Below are positions 46,626 to 55,473 of a DNA stretch of 64,000 nt, piece by piece. Positions within the stretch are counted from its first letter, which is position 1, and every line of letters begins with the position of its first letter. The translations under genes and the position numbers were made by a program. This stretch comes from Photobacterium alginatilyticum. Lineage in GTDB: Bacteria > Pseudomonadota > Gammaproteobacteria > Enterobacterales > Vibrionaceae. Below the pieces are notes generated by a model. That model did not search any database. It was not told where the DNA came from and worked only from the letters and a program-made list of their open reading frames with translations. The DNA is taken from contig NZ_RSEJ01000005.1 of assembly GCF_009910675.1 (NCBI RefSeq), positions 62,001 to 126,000 of the forward strand, in the 5' to 3' direction.

Positions 46626-47963
46626 ATGAAGACAGAATTGAAGCGAGCTTCAGCCCTGGGAACATTAATCGTTCTAGGGGGCGACAATATACCCTGGATA
46701 ACGACACTGGAACAGGCGGGGTGGCGTTGCTATCGCTGCAGTGATCTTCGAACTGCCGAGTCGCTGCTATTGGAGGTTGGCCCCTGTATCGGTGTGGTTG
46801 ACCTGACGCAGGATAACTTTAGCCTCAATGGTATTGCCGGGGTGGTTAACCGCAACAAGCAGGCACGCTGGCTGGCACTGGTCCGCGAGGAGCAACTGGA
46901 TACCGAGGCGACCTGTCAGTTTATCGTCAACTTCTGTATCGATTATTTTACCTCCCCGGTACCTGAGTCCCAGTTGCTCAAAACCATTGGTCACCAGTTG
47001 GGGATGCTGAGGCTGGAACGCAAGGTGTGGCCGGAGCTTGGGCAGTTCGGTCAGCATGGGCTGCAGGGCAATACCACTGTCATGAAAAAGCTTCGCCATC
47101 AGGTGAAACGTATGGCTGCCGCTGATATGCCGGTATTTGTACAGGGTGAAATCGGGACGGGCAAAGAGCTGGTGGCTCAGGCGATCCATCAGGCCTCGAC
47201 TCGGGCCAAGGGGGCCTTCGTCACTGTTAGCTGCGAGGCACTTAATGATTCTTGGTTGATTGACGAGGGCAGCCTGAGCAATGCCGGCCGGTGTTGCTTT
47301 GGGGCCGCCGATAAAGGGGTATTATTTCTTGATGAAATCTCCATGTTGGATGATGAACGCCAGCAAGAGCTATTGCGCTTGTTGCAGGATGGCTGCTTTA
47401 CGACAGTGTGCGGGCGGCAGGTAACATCGGATCTTCGCCTGATTGTATCAACCCGTCATACGCTCGAAGAGTTACTGGCCGAAGGTAAAATACGCGAGGA
47501 TCTGTATTATCGCCTGAACGTCTTAGGCTTGGCTGTACCGGCTCTTCGGGATAGGGGAGAAGATATCGTGCTGCTGGCAGAGTACCTGTTGCTGAAGTTT
47601 GCCCGCCAATATAACAGTATGGCCAAGTCCCTGTCGGACGAAGCGCAGAAACTGATATTGAGCTACCCGTGGCCGGGTAATGTCCGTGAACTGATCAGTC
47701 AGCTGAAGCGAGCGATATTGCTGGCGGAGAGCAAGGTGATCGAAGCCGATCACCTGGATCTCCCGCGGCTGAGCGATGACAAGCAGAGTCTGAAGACGAT
47801 TCGCGAGGAGTCTGAGCGCTGTGCGTTGCTATCGGTACTGGAGAATAACAAAGGCCAGATTTCTGCTGCCGCCCGTGAGCTGGGCGTATCGCGGGCGACG
47901 ATGTACCGGTTGCTGAATAAGCATGATCTTGTACCGCCCCCCCGGCATTTCCGACAAAGCTGA
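46626..47963 (+). CDS. vpsR: VpsR-like atypical enhancer-binding protein
   Basis: Homologue of V. cholerae VpsR, the c-di-GMP-responsive activator of biofilm polysaccharide genes. It has 445 aa from the ATG at 46626. The N-terminal receiver-like domain (~10-130) keeps Asp59 (GVVDLTQDNF), the proposed phosphorylation site in VpsR. The AAA+ domain (~145-375) has Walker A GEIGTGKE (174-181) and a canonical Walker B VLFLDEI (Asp236), but the GAFTGA loop needed to contact sigma-54 is missing. The C-terminal Fis-type helix-turn-helix is ISAAARELGVSRATMYRLL. Position next to lysS matches V. cholerae. It probably acts without sigma-54, as VpsR does. Whether this organism has vps targets is not shown in the window. 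Confidence 0.9.
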   Translation: MKTELKRASALGTLIVLGGDNIPWITTLEQAGWRCYRCSDLRTAESLLLEVGPCIGVVDLTQDNFSLNGIAGVVNRNKQARWLALVREEQLDTEATCQFIVNFCIDYFTSPVPESQLLKTIGHQLGMLRLERKVWPELGQFGQHGLQGNTTVMKKLRHQVKRMAAADMPVFVQGEIGTGKELVAQAIHQASTRAKGAFVTVSCEALNDSWLIDEGSLSNAGRCCFGAADKGVLFLDEISMLDDERQQELLRLLQDGCFTTVCGRQVTSDLRLIVSTRHTLEELLAEGKIREDLYYRLNVLGLAVPALRDRGEDIVLLAEYLLLKFARQYNSMAKSLSDEAQKLILSYPWPGNVRELISQLKRAILLAESKVIEADHLDLPRLSDDKQSLKTIREESERCALLSVLENNKGQISAAARELGVSRATMYRLLNKHDLVPPPRHFRQS

Positions 47964-47972
47964 TGATTGCCG

Positions 47973-47995
47973 AAAGCGCCTCTGGGCGCTTTTAT
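47973..47995 (+). terminator. Terminator of vpsR
   Basis: AAAGCGCC / GGGCGCTTT with a TCT loop followed by TATTGTTT, 10 nt after the stop codon. Confidence 0.8.
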
Positions 47996-48134
47996 TGTTT
48001 GCGGCTAGCGTTAATCGATTGAGAATAAAGACAAACGTCCCTTTTGTATAAAAATCAGTGATTGTTTTATGCTGCATTATTCATCAGAAAGGCGCTATCT
48101 CCGGCGGATATCCATGTTTGGACCTGTTATCTCA

Positions 48135-48153
48135 GCATAAAGTATTTTTATGC
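48135..48153. repeat. Palindrome upstream of small ORF and DUF1127 gene
   Basis: GCATAAA-GTATT-TTTATGC is a perfect inverted repeat ~93 bp before the 22-codon ORF. It could be an operator. No regulator can be named. Confidence 0.4.
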
Positions 48154-48245
48154 AATTAAGTGCTAATATATGCTTGTTTTATTCGTTCTGCTGGTTAAAA
48201 TTACCCCAGCTTTATCCCTTTCTTATTTATTACCAGGAGGAAAAC

Positions 48246-48314
48246 ATGATGACTATCAGTATCTTGAAATGTCTGCGTCCTGCTGGTGATCTCTTGAAGT
48301 ACACCAACCACTAA
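48246..48314 (+). CDS. 22-codon ORF upstream of DUF1127 gene
   Basis: A tiny frame (ATG ATG start, TAA stop) encoding a basic peptide that begins MMTISILKCLRPAGDLLKY. The ribosome site is close to ideal, CCAGGAGGAAAAC before the ATG. The DUF1127 gene starts 114 nt after its stop with no terminator between, so the two are likely on one mRNA. It may be a genuine small protein or a regulatory leader peptide. There is no run of a single amino-acid codon to suggest classical attenuation. Unrecognised; judged real mainly on the ribosome site and context. Confidence 0.55.
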   Translation: MMTISILKCLRPAGDLLKYTNH

Positions 48315-48428
48315 CAGCAATTCGCTGTGTAAATGGGCCGCGGATATCTGTCGCGGCGAGTCAAATTGTCAGCTTACTACGGCAGTATCCGTGTCCCTCT
48401 TATTATCTAATTAATGGAGAGCACTACT

Positions 48429-48674
48429 ATGCGCCAATCTGTCTATTTACGTATCGCAGTCTTGTTAGTTCGTCTTGACGTCCATCGCGAGGATGCCGCA
48501 TGGCGTCGCGCACACCGCCGGATCCGTTTGGATATCCCTCACCTGTCTGAGCACTTGCTGCAAGATATCGGTGTGGGTAAAGACTACCGGGTGGAAAACT
48601 ACTTGTTGTCCGATAAAGCCGGTCGTATGATCCGTCACCTAAGGCGAGAGTATAAGTCTAGACTCGTGACATAA
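48429..48674 (+). CDS. DUF1127 (YjiS-like) small protein
   Basis: An 81-aa basic protein with the DUF1127 motif IPHLSEHLLQDIGVGKDY in its middle. Proteins of this family are short and arginine-rich; in alpha-proteobacteria some affect RNA or phosphate metabolism, but function in vibrios is not known. The N-terminal half carries many Arg (RLDVHREDAAWRRAHRRIRL), suggesting nucleic-acid binding. I start it at the ATG at 48429 with GGAGAG 8 nt upstream; an ATG at 48414 would add five residues. Ends before a strong terminator. Confidence 0.85.
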   Translation: MRQSVYLRIAVLLVRLDVHREDAAWRRAHRRIRLDIPHLSEHLLQDIGVGKDYRVENYLLSDKAGRMIRHLRREYKSRLVT

Positions 48675-48736
48675 TCGTAACGCCTTGCTCTTAATACGTA
48701 GCGAGCAAGGCGTAATGGATAAAGCACAATACTATC

Positions 48737-48762
48737 AAGCCCCCGTCTGACGGGGGCTTTGC
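48737..48762 (+). terminator. Terminator of DUF1127 transcript
   Basis: AAGCCCCCGTC / GACGGGGGCTT with a short loop, then TTGCTTTTT, 60 nt after the stop. Confidence 0.85.
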
Positions 48763-48788
48763 TTTTTCAAAGGATTATACGGAGGTGC

Positions 48789-49823
48789 CTACGGGCAAGG
48801 GTTGGAGTAGGTGACGCCGACAGCTTCCAGATCGGCCAGCACCTCGCTGTCGAGCGTGAGGTTGACACTGTCGATATTGGCTTCCAGCTGATCGAGGTTG
48901 GTGGCTCCTATAATTGTCGACGCGACGAAAGGACGCTGATTGACGAAGGCGAGCGCCATCCTGGCCGGATCCAGACCGTGCCTGTTGGCGACATCGATAT
49001 AGGCCTGGGTGGCGGCCAGCCCCTGCGAATTAAAGTAGCGTGAGAATCGCTCGAACAGGGTGCAACGGGCACCGTCCGGCCGGGCACCATCGAGATACTT
49101 GCCGCTTAGCGTTCCGAATGCCAAGGGGGAGTAGGCAAGCAGTTCGACGCCTTCATGATGGCTGATTTCCGACAACCCGATCTCGAAGCTACGGTTGAGC
49201 AGGTTATACGGATTCTGGATAGTAATGACCCGAGGAAGGTTGTGTTTCTCGGCAAGGCGAAGAAATGACATAACGCCCCACGGTGTTTCGTTGGAGAGCC
49301 CGATATAGCGAATTTTACCGCTTCGCACCAGCTCGGCCAGGGCTTCCAGGCTGTCGGTCAGCGTCACGCCGGAATGATCATCCGCATATTGGTAGTTAAG
49401 GCTGCCGAAGCAGTTGGTTTCCCGCTGCGGCCAGTGAAGCTGATAGAGGTCGATATAATCGGTTTGCAGCCGGTTGAGACTGGTTTCGACAGCGTCGTGA
49501 ATATTGCGGCGGTCCAGTGCCATATTGTCACGGATATAAGGAAGTCCCCTTGGGCCGGCCACTTTGGTTGCCAGTACCACTTTGTCTCGCTTGCCGGATT
49601 TGGCTAGCCAGTTACCGATATAGGTTTCGGTCAGTCCCTGCGTGTCGGCCGTCGGCGGAACCGGATACATCTCGGCGGTATCAATAAAGTTGACACCGCG
49701 TTCAAACGCGAAATCTAGCTGGCTGTGCGCTTCCGATTCGTTGTTCTGCTCGCCAAACGTCATGGTGCCGAGACAGATTTTGCTGACGTCGAGCGATGAG
49801 TGGGGGAGTCGATGATATTCCAT
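48789..49823 (-). CDS. tas: Aldo/keto reductase, Tas family
   Basis: NADP(H)-dependent aldo/keto reductase of 344 aa (E. coli Tas 346). The catalytic tetrad is visible: Asp and Tyr in FIDTAEMYPVPP, Lys in VLATKVAG and His in YQLHWPQRETNCFG. The cofactor pocket includes IGLSNETPWGV and the C-terminal STIIGATNLDQLEANI. Its physiological substrate is unknown. V. cholerae and E. coli both have tas near mutH. Divergent from the small gene at 50016. Confidence 0.93.
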   Translation of the reverse strand: MEYHRLPHSSLDVSKICLGTMTFGEQNNESEAHSQLDFAFERGVNFIDTAEMYPVPPTADTQGLTETYIGNWLAKSGKRDKVVLATKVAGPRGLPYIRDNMALDRRNIHDAVETSLNRLQTDYIDLYQLHWPQRETNCFGSLNYQYADDHSGVTLTDSLEALAELVRSGKIRYIGLSNETPWGVMSFLRLAEKHNLPRVITIQNPYNLLNRSFEIGLSEISHHEGVELLAYSPLAFGTLSGKYLDGARPDGARCTLFERFSRYFNSQGLAATQAYIDVANRHGLDPARMALAFVNQRPFVASTIIGATNLDQLEANIDSVNLTLDSEVLADLEAVGVTYSNPCP

Positions 49824-50015
49824 AAGCCCTCCTTGGACTGATTGCTATCTATTGAATATAACCTGTCTGTCCGTGGGTGAGAAGGCCGGCATTGATGCTG
49901 GGCTTGTTGGGGAAGCTATCGGTTTCACCTTGCCGATATGGTTAACGTGGCACATAGTTATAGACTGATATAACAATAATGTTTGATCGTCAGGGTAAGG
50001 ATCCGAGGAGCTATA

Positions 50016-50318
50016 ATGAAACTATCGCAGTTGAAGCACTGGCTTAAAGTTGATGATGGCAAAGTCCCTAAATGCATTGTGACCAGCTATGCCGGTTGCT
50101 CGGACTATCTGATGGAAGTGGAGTTTAAGCACCAACTTGAGCCGCTGAAGGACGACAACGACGAAATGGTCCGCTTTCAGTCCATCGAGCAGGTCAAGGA
50201 TCTCCTCCGTCCGCTGGGGATCACCTCGGTGATACTGCGGGTGACGGATCCCTATGATGAGTTCTCTCCGGACGGAAAGGTCTCTGACTGCCGGGAAGAC
50301 ATGACGATTTCACTGTAA
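50016..50318 (+). CDS. Small conserved protein, possibly DUF6482 family
   Basis: A 100-aa protein of unknown function. I tentatively place it in DUF6482 from the pattern of a C-terminal [12 protein letters not shown] block and a [10 protein letters not shown] block; I am unsure of the family number. There are no membrane segments or signal peptide. The ATG at 50016 has a very good GAGGAG site 5 nt upstream; longer frames to 49983 are not needed. Its last 9 nt overlap the 3' end of mutH on the other strand. Divergent from tas. Confidence 0.75.
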   Translation: MKLSQLKHWLKVDDGKVPKCIVTSYAGCSDYLMEVEFKHQLEPLKDDNDEMVRFQSIEQVKDLLRPLGITSVILRVTDPYDEFSPDGKVSDCREDMTISL

Positions 50319-50981
50319 GATGAAATAACGCTCCAGCAGCTCTGCTGTAAAGTGGGTCTTGAGATAAAAGCCGCGAGGCAGGGTCTTTATCGGTTGTCCG
50401 TCGGCACCATAGGCCTCGGTTAGCGCCTTGCTGTTGGCTGCTTTTGGCCGAAGCTGCAGGATCTCGCCATGGCGTGCTGTAATTTTCTCGACATGGCCGA
50501 GCACGATCATATCCATCAACTCTTCCCAGTCCCGGCGCAAGCGCTGTTCTTCATCCGGGGACGGGCTCCATAGCAAGGGAGAGCCAACGCGGCGATCGGC
50601 CAGGGCAATATCCCGCTCACCCTCCACAGGGATCCACAGTACTTTGGCCAGCTTATGGCGGATATGGCTATTTTCCCAGCTGAGTCCCTGAAGGCCAATG
50701 AGCGGTGCCACACAGACGAAAGTGGTTTCCAGCGGCTTGCCGTTATAGCCGATCGGGATCGTTTTCAACTCGATACCCAGCTCGATAAAGTCCGGTACGG
50801 GCTTGCTGCCTGCGGTGGCGCCGAGGTGCCACTCCAGCAATTGACCGACCCAGCCCTTGTCCCGCTTTAGATCGGGAGGGGTGACAATACCTGCCTCCTG
50901 GGCGAGTTCGCCGAGTGACAATCCTGCCAGTTCATGGGCGCGGCTAAGGAGCTCTTGCTCTGTTTGGGGAGTTGGACGCAT
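50310..50981 (-). CDS. mutH: DNA mismatch repair endonuclease MutH
   Basis: Methyl-directed mismatch repair nickase that cuts the unmethylated strand at hemimethylated GATC. It has 223 aa (E. coli 229). The catalytic D-E-x-K triad is Asp64, Glu71 and Lys73 in [12 protein letters not shown], with [13 protein letters not shown] before it and [12 protein letters not shown] near the C-terminus. Its presence implies Dam methylation and a MutSL system. The 3' end overlaps the convergent gene at 50016 by 9 nt. A DnaA-box-rich region lies upstream. Confidence 0.97.
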   Translation of the reverse strand: MRPTPQTEQELLSRAHELAGLSLGELAQEAGIVTPPDLKRDKGWVGQLLEWHLGATAGSKPVPDFIELGIELKTIPIGYNGKPLETTFVCVAPLIGLQGLSWENSHIRHKLAKVLWIPVEGERDIALADRRVGSPLLWSPSPDEEQRLRRDWEELMDMIVLGHVEKITARHGEILQLRPKAANSKALTEAYGADGQPIKTLPRGFYLKTHFTAELLERYFILQ

Positions 50982-51790
50982 ATCGGTACGAAGGTACTCT
51001 AAGGTGAATAGTCGCTGATGCCGAGCATACTAGCATAGCCCCTCTATGCTGATAAGAGTATGGGAAATGATGGGACAGCTGTGAATAAATGGGTGGTCAA
51101 TTTATGCACGATCCTAATTGCACGGAGTGGATGATCATCACGGAAGATTATGAGATTTCCTTTTAAGGTGCTGAAAAATATCATTTTAAAGTCATTTTTA
51201 TTGATTGCAAATTGCTGCTTGGCTTAGCAGGAAGAGGGTTATACAAGCAAAATGTAAGGATCTTTCACAAAGATATCCACAGGATAATTGGATAAATATT
51301 TTAATTTCTCGCTATCTGGTTATTTATCCAGGTGTTTGTTGGTATTTTATCCGTTGTGCTGAGTGATAAATCAGCAGTTGGCTATGAGTGATGTGGATAA
51401 ACGCGTTGTTGGTTGATCTTTGACCGATCTGTTTTTTTGGTATGGATGATCATTCAATACCATGGGTTAATTATTTTGTGTGATGATTTAATTTATTGTT
51501 TTTATATGTTTTTATCTATTGTTTCTGATGTGCCATTTGAAATGGCACGAAACAAAAACTGGCTTGAATTAGGCTGAAATAGAGCTTCTGCACAAATCTA
51601 TCCACAGAAAGCGTGTATAAATGTGGCATAGGTCTCATTTGTCTGTTTATAAAGTCGTCGGCCATTCGAAGTTATCCAGAAACTGAGTGCTAGGTAGGAA
51701 AAAACGGTTATTAATTAGAATGTTTGTTTACCCGTTGCATCGTCTGTGAAAAAATCACTGTTAATAGAGATTTATACTTGAGGTCGTCCA
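50982..51790. other. mutH-rppH intergenic region with DnaA-box-like cluster (possible DARS2)
   Basis: An 809-bp AT-rich gap without a credible ORF between divergent mutH and rppH. It contains a cluster of TTATCC-type sites: ATATCCACA (51273-51281), GGATAA at 51282 and 51290, TTATCCAGG (51324), TTATCCGTT (51347), an exact TTATCCACA on the minus strand (51392-51400), CTATCCACA (51598-51606) and TTATCCAGA (51672-51680). Several GATC sites are present. As I recall, E. coli has the DnaA-reactivating sequence DARS2 in the same mutH-rppH gap, so position and content both fit. Promoters of both genes also lie here. Confidence 0.6.
51392..51400 (-). promoter_or_regulatory. Consensus DnaA box
   Basis: The minus strand reads TTATCCACA, an exact high-affinity DnaA box. 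It is the only perfect one in the cluster between mutH and rppH. Confidence 0.7.
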
Positions 51791-52312
51791 GTGATTGATG
51801 GCGATGGATACCGCCCTAATGTAGGGATTGTGATCTGTAATAGCCATGGCCAAGTATTCTGGGCTCGACGATATGGACAACACTCCTGGCAGTTTCCGCA
51901 AGGCGGCATTGATGAGGGGGAGACCCCGGAACAAGCCATGTACCGCGAACTGTATGAGGAAGTAGGGCTTACCAAGAAAGATGTCCGAATTTTGGCGTCA
52001 AGCCGGCATTGGCTACGTTATAAATTACCGAAGCGTCTTGTAAGGTGGGACTCTAAACCTGTTTGTATCGGGCAAAAGCAAAAATGGTTTTTGCTCAGCC
52101 TGGAATGTGATGAGTCAAAGGTGAATATGCAGCGTGGCAGCACGCCTGAGTTTGATGGTTGGCGTTGGGTGAGTTACTGGTACCCGGTGCGTCAGGTCGT
52201 GTCCTTTAAGCGTGATGTCTACCGGCGGGCACTAAAGGAGTTCGCGGCTATGGCCATGCCTTTCAAAGAGAGAAAAGAGCGCAAGATAAAGCGCAGAGGC
52301 AAGCGGGGATAA
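51791..52312 (+). CDS. rppH: RNA pyrophosphohydrolase
   Basis: Nudix hydrolase that removes pyrophosphate from the 5' end of mRNAs and so starts RNase E-dependent decay. It has 173 aa (E. coli 176) from a GTG at 51791 with GAGGT 7 nt upstream. N-terminal [17 protein letters not shown] is typical. The Nudix box runs from [20 protein letters not shown] (~40-59) into VGL. The C-terminal tail is very basic ([12 protein letters not shown]). First gene of the rppH-ptsP-TSUP-lgt run; ptsP starts 26 nt later. Confidence 0.96.
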   Translation: MIDGDGYRPNVGIVICNSHGQVFWARRYGQHSWQFPQGGIDEGETPEQAMYRELYEEVGLTKKDVRILASSRHWLRYKLPKRLVRWDSKPVCIGQKQKWFLLSLECDESKVNMQRGSTPEFDGWRWVSYWYPVRQVVSFKRDVYRRALKEFAAMAMPFKERKERKIKRRGKRG

Positions 52313-52338
52313 CTCAGGATTACCGGATAAGGTTTACT

Positions 52339-54594
52339 ATGCTGACGCAGCTAAGAGAAATTGTTGAAAAAGTCGCAAGCGCCCCAAATTTAATTGAAGC
52401 GCTGGATCAGCTTGTTGTCAGTACCTGCCGGGCAATGAAGACAGACTGTTGCTCTGTCTATATTGCCGATCACGAACGACAGCAGTTTACCCTGATGGCG
52501 ACGCAGGGACTCACCAAACCCCACTACCAGATTCAGCTGGCTTTTGGTGAAGGGCTGGTGGGGCTGGTCGGCAATCGCGCAGAGCCTATCAATGTTGCCG
52601 ATGCCCGGCATCACCCCCATTTCAAACATTTTCCCGGTATTGGCGAAGAGTCTTTCGGCTCCTTCTTTGGCACTCCCATTATTCACCAGCGCCAGGTGCT
52701 GGGTGTTTTGGTTATCCAGCAGCGGCAGCGACGCGAGTTCGATGAAAGCGAAGAGTCCTTTATGGTTACGCTGGCGGCGCAGCTGGCGGTGATCCTTGCC
52801 CATGCCAAGGCCCAGGGGATGTGGCCGGATCAACGTGACGGCCTGCACCTGATTGGTTCGGCTGCCTCGACCGGGGTCGCGGTAGCCCGTGCCTGGTGGG
52901 ATGATAACCAGCCGCGACTGGAACAGGTATCACCGGCGTCCTGTCTCGATCTGGAGGCAGAGCAGGAAAGGCTGAGCATCGCGATTGAGCTTGCCAGTGC
53001 CGAATTCCGCCGGCTGCGTAAGCGTTTTGACAGCGAGTTGCACAAAGAGACGCTGGCGATTTTCGACCTGTTCAGCCACCTGCTCAATGATCCGATGCTG
53101 CGCAAAGATCTGTTTGCCAAAATTGCCGCCGGCGATCAGGCCGAGTGGGCGATCCGTCAGGTGGTCGAGGCATATTCCGATCGCTTCGCCAATATGAAAG
53201 ACGACTACCTTAAAGAGCGGGCGCAGGATATTCGCGAGCTGGGCCAGCGCCTGTTGTTTTTCCTCCATAATGATGATGTTGCCGAGCACCAGTGGGATGA
53301 ACCGGTTGTTCTGCTGACCCGTGAACTGACAGCGGCTATGCTGGCTAGTATTCCGCGGGACAAGCTGGCAGCGGTTGTCGCCCAGGAAGGTGCCGCCAAC
53401 TCTCATGCCGCGATCCTATCGCGGGCGCTGGGCCTGCCAGCAATTATGGGGGTCGATTTTGTTCCCGAGAAAGTGCACAACTGCAAGGTCATTGTTGACG
53501 GGTACCGGGGAGACTTTCTGGTTAATCCCAACCGGCATGTCCTCGCAGAATATAACCGGCTGCTCAAGGAAGAAGACGAGCTGACCAAAACGGTCGAGGA
53601 GGAACTCGGCAAGGCCTCCTATACCCAGGATAATCAGCGGATTCATATACATCTGAATGCGGGCCTGAGCGCCGATACCAGTATTGCCGTGAATCAGGGC
53701 GTTGATGGGGTCGGGCTGTATCGAACCGAAGTGCCTTTCTTGTTGCAGCGTAGTTTTCCGTCGGAAGAAGAACAGACGGTACAGTATCGGGCTATCTTAT
53801 CGACCTACCGTGATAAGCAGGTGGTGATGCGGACCCTGGATGTCGGGGGCGACAAGCCTTTGCCGTATTTGGCTATCGAAGAGGATAACCCTTTTCTGGG
53901 CTGGCGGGGGATCCGCTTTACGCTCGATCATCCCGAAATTTTTCTGATCCAGGTCAGGGCTATGCTCAAGGCCAGTATCGGCCTTGAAAATATGGATATT
54001 TTGCTCCCGATGATATCTGGCATTGCCGAGCTGGACGAGTCGAAGGTCTTGATCGAGCGCGCCTTTGTCGAAGTGGCAAAATATGCTGAAGAGCAGGGGA
54101 AAGAACTGAAGCGGCCTAGGATCGGTATCATGATCGAGGTGCCGTCGATTTTGTACCAATTGTCGGCGCTGAAAGGAAAGGTCGATTTTATTTCGGTCGG
54201 CAGCAACGACCTGACGCAATATTTACTCGCCGTTGACCGGAACAATTCCCGGGTTGCGAGTGTCTATGATGCATTGCATCCGGCCGTGCTCCATGCCATG
54301 AAGCATATTATCGATACCAGCCGGGGGTTGAATATCCCGGTTAGTGTCTGTGGCGAACTGGCCGGTGATCCGATTGGAGCGCTGTTGCTGGTGGGAATGG
54401 GTTATCGCTCCCTGAGTATGAACACCCGCAATGTTGCCCGGATTAAATATATTTTGCGCCATATTTCGGTGAGCGAAATGGAGCAGTTAAGCCGATTTGC
54501 TTTGCAGGCGACATTCGCTGATGATGTACGTGCCCAAACGACGGAGTTTGTTGACGAGCGCGGTTTGGGGGGCTTTATCCGTGCCGGTAAGTAG
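52339..54594 (+). CDS. ptsP: Phosphoenolpyruvate-protein phosphotransferase of the nitrogen PTS (EI-Ntr)
   Basis: Takes phosphate from PEP to NPr and then EIIA-Ntr, a regulatory chain that responds to nitrogen and controls potassium and other functions. It has 751 aa (E. coli 748). An N-terminal GAF domain (~1-165), which binds glutamine or 2-oxoglutarate in relatives, precedes the EI module. The active histidine is His356 in GAANSHAAILSRALGLPAIM. PEP-binding motifs TLDVGGDKPLPY, RGIRFTLDHPEIF and DFISVGSNDLTQYLLAVDRN follow. Next to rppH as in E. coli. Confidence 0.97.
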   Translation: MLTQLREIVEKVASAPNLIEALDQLVVSTCRAMKTDCCSVYIADHERQQFTLMATQGLTKPHYQIQLAFGEGLVGLVGNRAEPINVADARHHPHFKHFPGIGEESFGSFFGTPIIHQRQVLGVLVIQQRQRREFDESEESFMVTLAAQLAVILAHAKAQGMWPDQRDGLHLIGSAASTGVAVARAWWDDNQPRLEQVSPASCLDLEAEQERLSIAIELASAEFRRLRKRFDSELHKETLAIFDLFSHLLNDPMLRKDLFAKIAAGDQAEWAIRQVVEAYSDRFANMKDDYLKERAQDIRELGQRLLFFLHNDDVAEHQWDEPVVLLTRELTAAMLASIPRDKLAAVVAQEGAANSHAAILSRALGLPAIMGVDFVPEKVHNCKVIVDGYRGDFLVNPNRHVLAEYNRLLKEEDELTKTVEEELGKASYTQDNQRIHIHLNAGLSADTSIAVNQGVDGVGLYRTEVPFLLQRSFPSEEEQTVQYRAILSTYRDKQVVMRTLDVGGDKPLPYLAIEEDNPFLGWRGIRFTLDHPEIFLIQVRAMLKASIGLENMDILLPMISGIAELDESKVLIERAFVEVAKYAEEQGKELKRPRIGIMIEVPSILYQLSALKGKVDFISVGSNDLTQYLLAVDRNNSRVASVYDALHPAVLHAMKHIIDTSRGLNIPVSVCGELAGDPIGALLLVGMGYRSLSMNTRNVARIKYILRHISVSEMEQLSRFALQATFADDVRAQTTEFVDERGLGGFIRAGK

Positions 54595-54603
54595 TAGGTT
54601 AAG

Positions 54604-55407
54604 ATGATAGATAATGCGTTATGGTTGTTTGCCATGTGCCTGGTTCTGGGCAGTGGTGTTGGCTTGCTGGCTGGTTTGCTCGGTATCGGAGGCGGACTGG
54701 TGGTGGTGCCTGCACTGGTATGGCTGTTGCCTCGGGCAGGAGTCGGCAGTGAGCTGGTAATGCATATTGCATTGGCGACCTCGCTGGCCAGTATTGTACT
54801 AACCTCCGGCTCGTCGGCCCGTAATCACATCAGGTTGGGAAATGTTGATTTCTCGATTGTGAAAACACTGGCACCAGGGGTGATTATCGGTGGCCTTGGC
54901 GGTAGCGTGATTGCCGAACTGGTTCCGACGGCACTGTTGCCAAAAATTTTTGCCGTGATTGTGCTGCTGCTGGCACTGCAAATGCTGGCGTCGATGCGTT
55001 TTACCAGTATGCGCCCTTTGCCCGGGCCAATGGCAACGGTATGCAGTGGCGGGGTCATTGGGGTTGTGTCGAGTCTGGCCGGGATTGGCGGTGGGTCGTT
55101 GACCGTGCCTTACCTCAGCTTGCACGGTGTTGAAATGCGCCGCGCGATCGGCAGTGCCTCACTGTCGGGGGCACTGATTGCGGTAGCGGGAATGGCGGGA
55201 TTTATTACCGCGGGCATCGGTGACGAGACGCTGCCACCGATGAGTATTGGTTATGTGTATCTTCCGGCATTGCTTGGTATTGTAATGACCTCAATGCTCA
55301 CGACCCGTTATGGTGCTGCTTTGGTCAGCCGTTTGCCGACCATGACATTGAAAAAGATATTTGCCGTCTTCTTGCTGTTTATCAGCTTGGAGATGTTTTT
55401 GGGATAA
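54604..55407 (+). CDS. TSUP family membrane permease (TauE/SafE)
   Basis: A 267-aa integral membrane protein of the TauE/SafE (TSUP) family, whose members export or import sulfite, sulfoacetate and other small anions. About eight hydrophobic segments are visible, with the duplicated glycine-rich motif: GLLAGLLGIGGGLVVVPAL near the N-terminus and SSLAGIGGGSLTVPYL in the second half. Substrate unknown. It begins 9 nt after ptsP and is followed by lgt after 66 nt, so it is probably co-transcribed. The same gene order occurs in other vibrios. Confidence 0.88.
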   Translation: MIDNALWLFAMCLVLGSGVGLLAGLLGIGGGLVVVPALVWLLPRAGVGSELVMHIALATSLASIVLTSGSSARNHIRLGNVDFSIVKTLAPGVIIGGLGGSVIAELVPTALLPKIFAVIVLLLALQMLASMRFTSMRPLPGPMATVCSGGVIGVVSSLAGIGGGSLTVPYLSLHGVEMRRAIGSASLSGALIAVAGMAGFITAGIGDETLPPMSIGYVYLPALLGIVMTSMLTTRYGAALVSRLPTMTLKKIFAVFLLFISLEMFLG

Positions 55408-55473
55408 TTGATTAGGACGGGAAGAGCGCAAACGGTGCGTTTTCTTTCCTCCCTGCTTTCTGAGATAGATTGA

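Noticed and set aside
50982-51790. CsrB-type small RNA in the mutH-rppH gap
   Set aside because: GGA motifs occur but not in the dense array of hairpin loops that marks CsrB RNAs, and there is no terminator; the DnaA-box reading explains more of the sequence.
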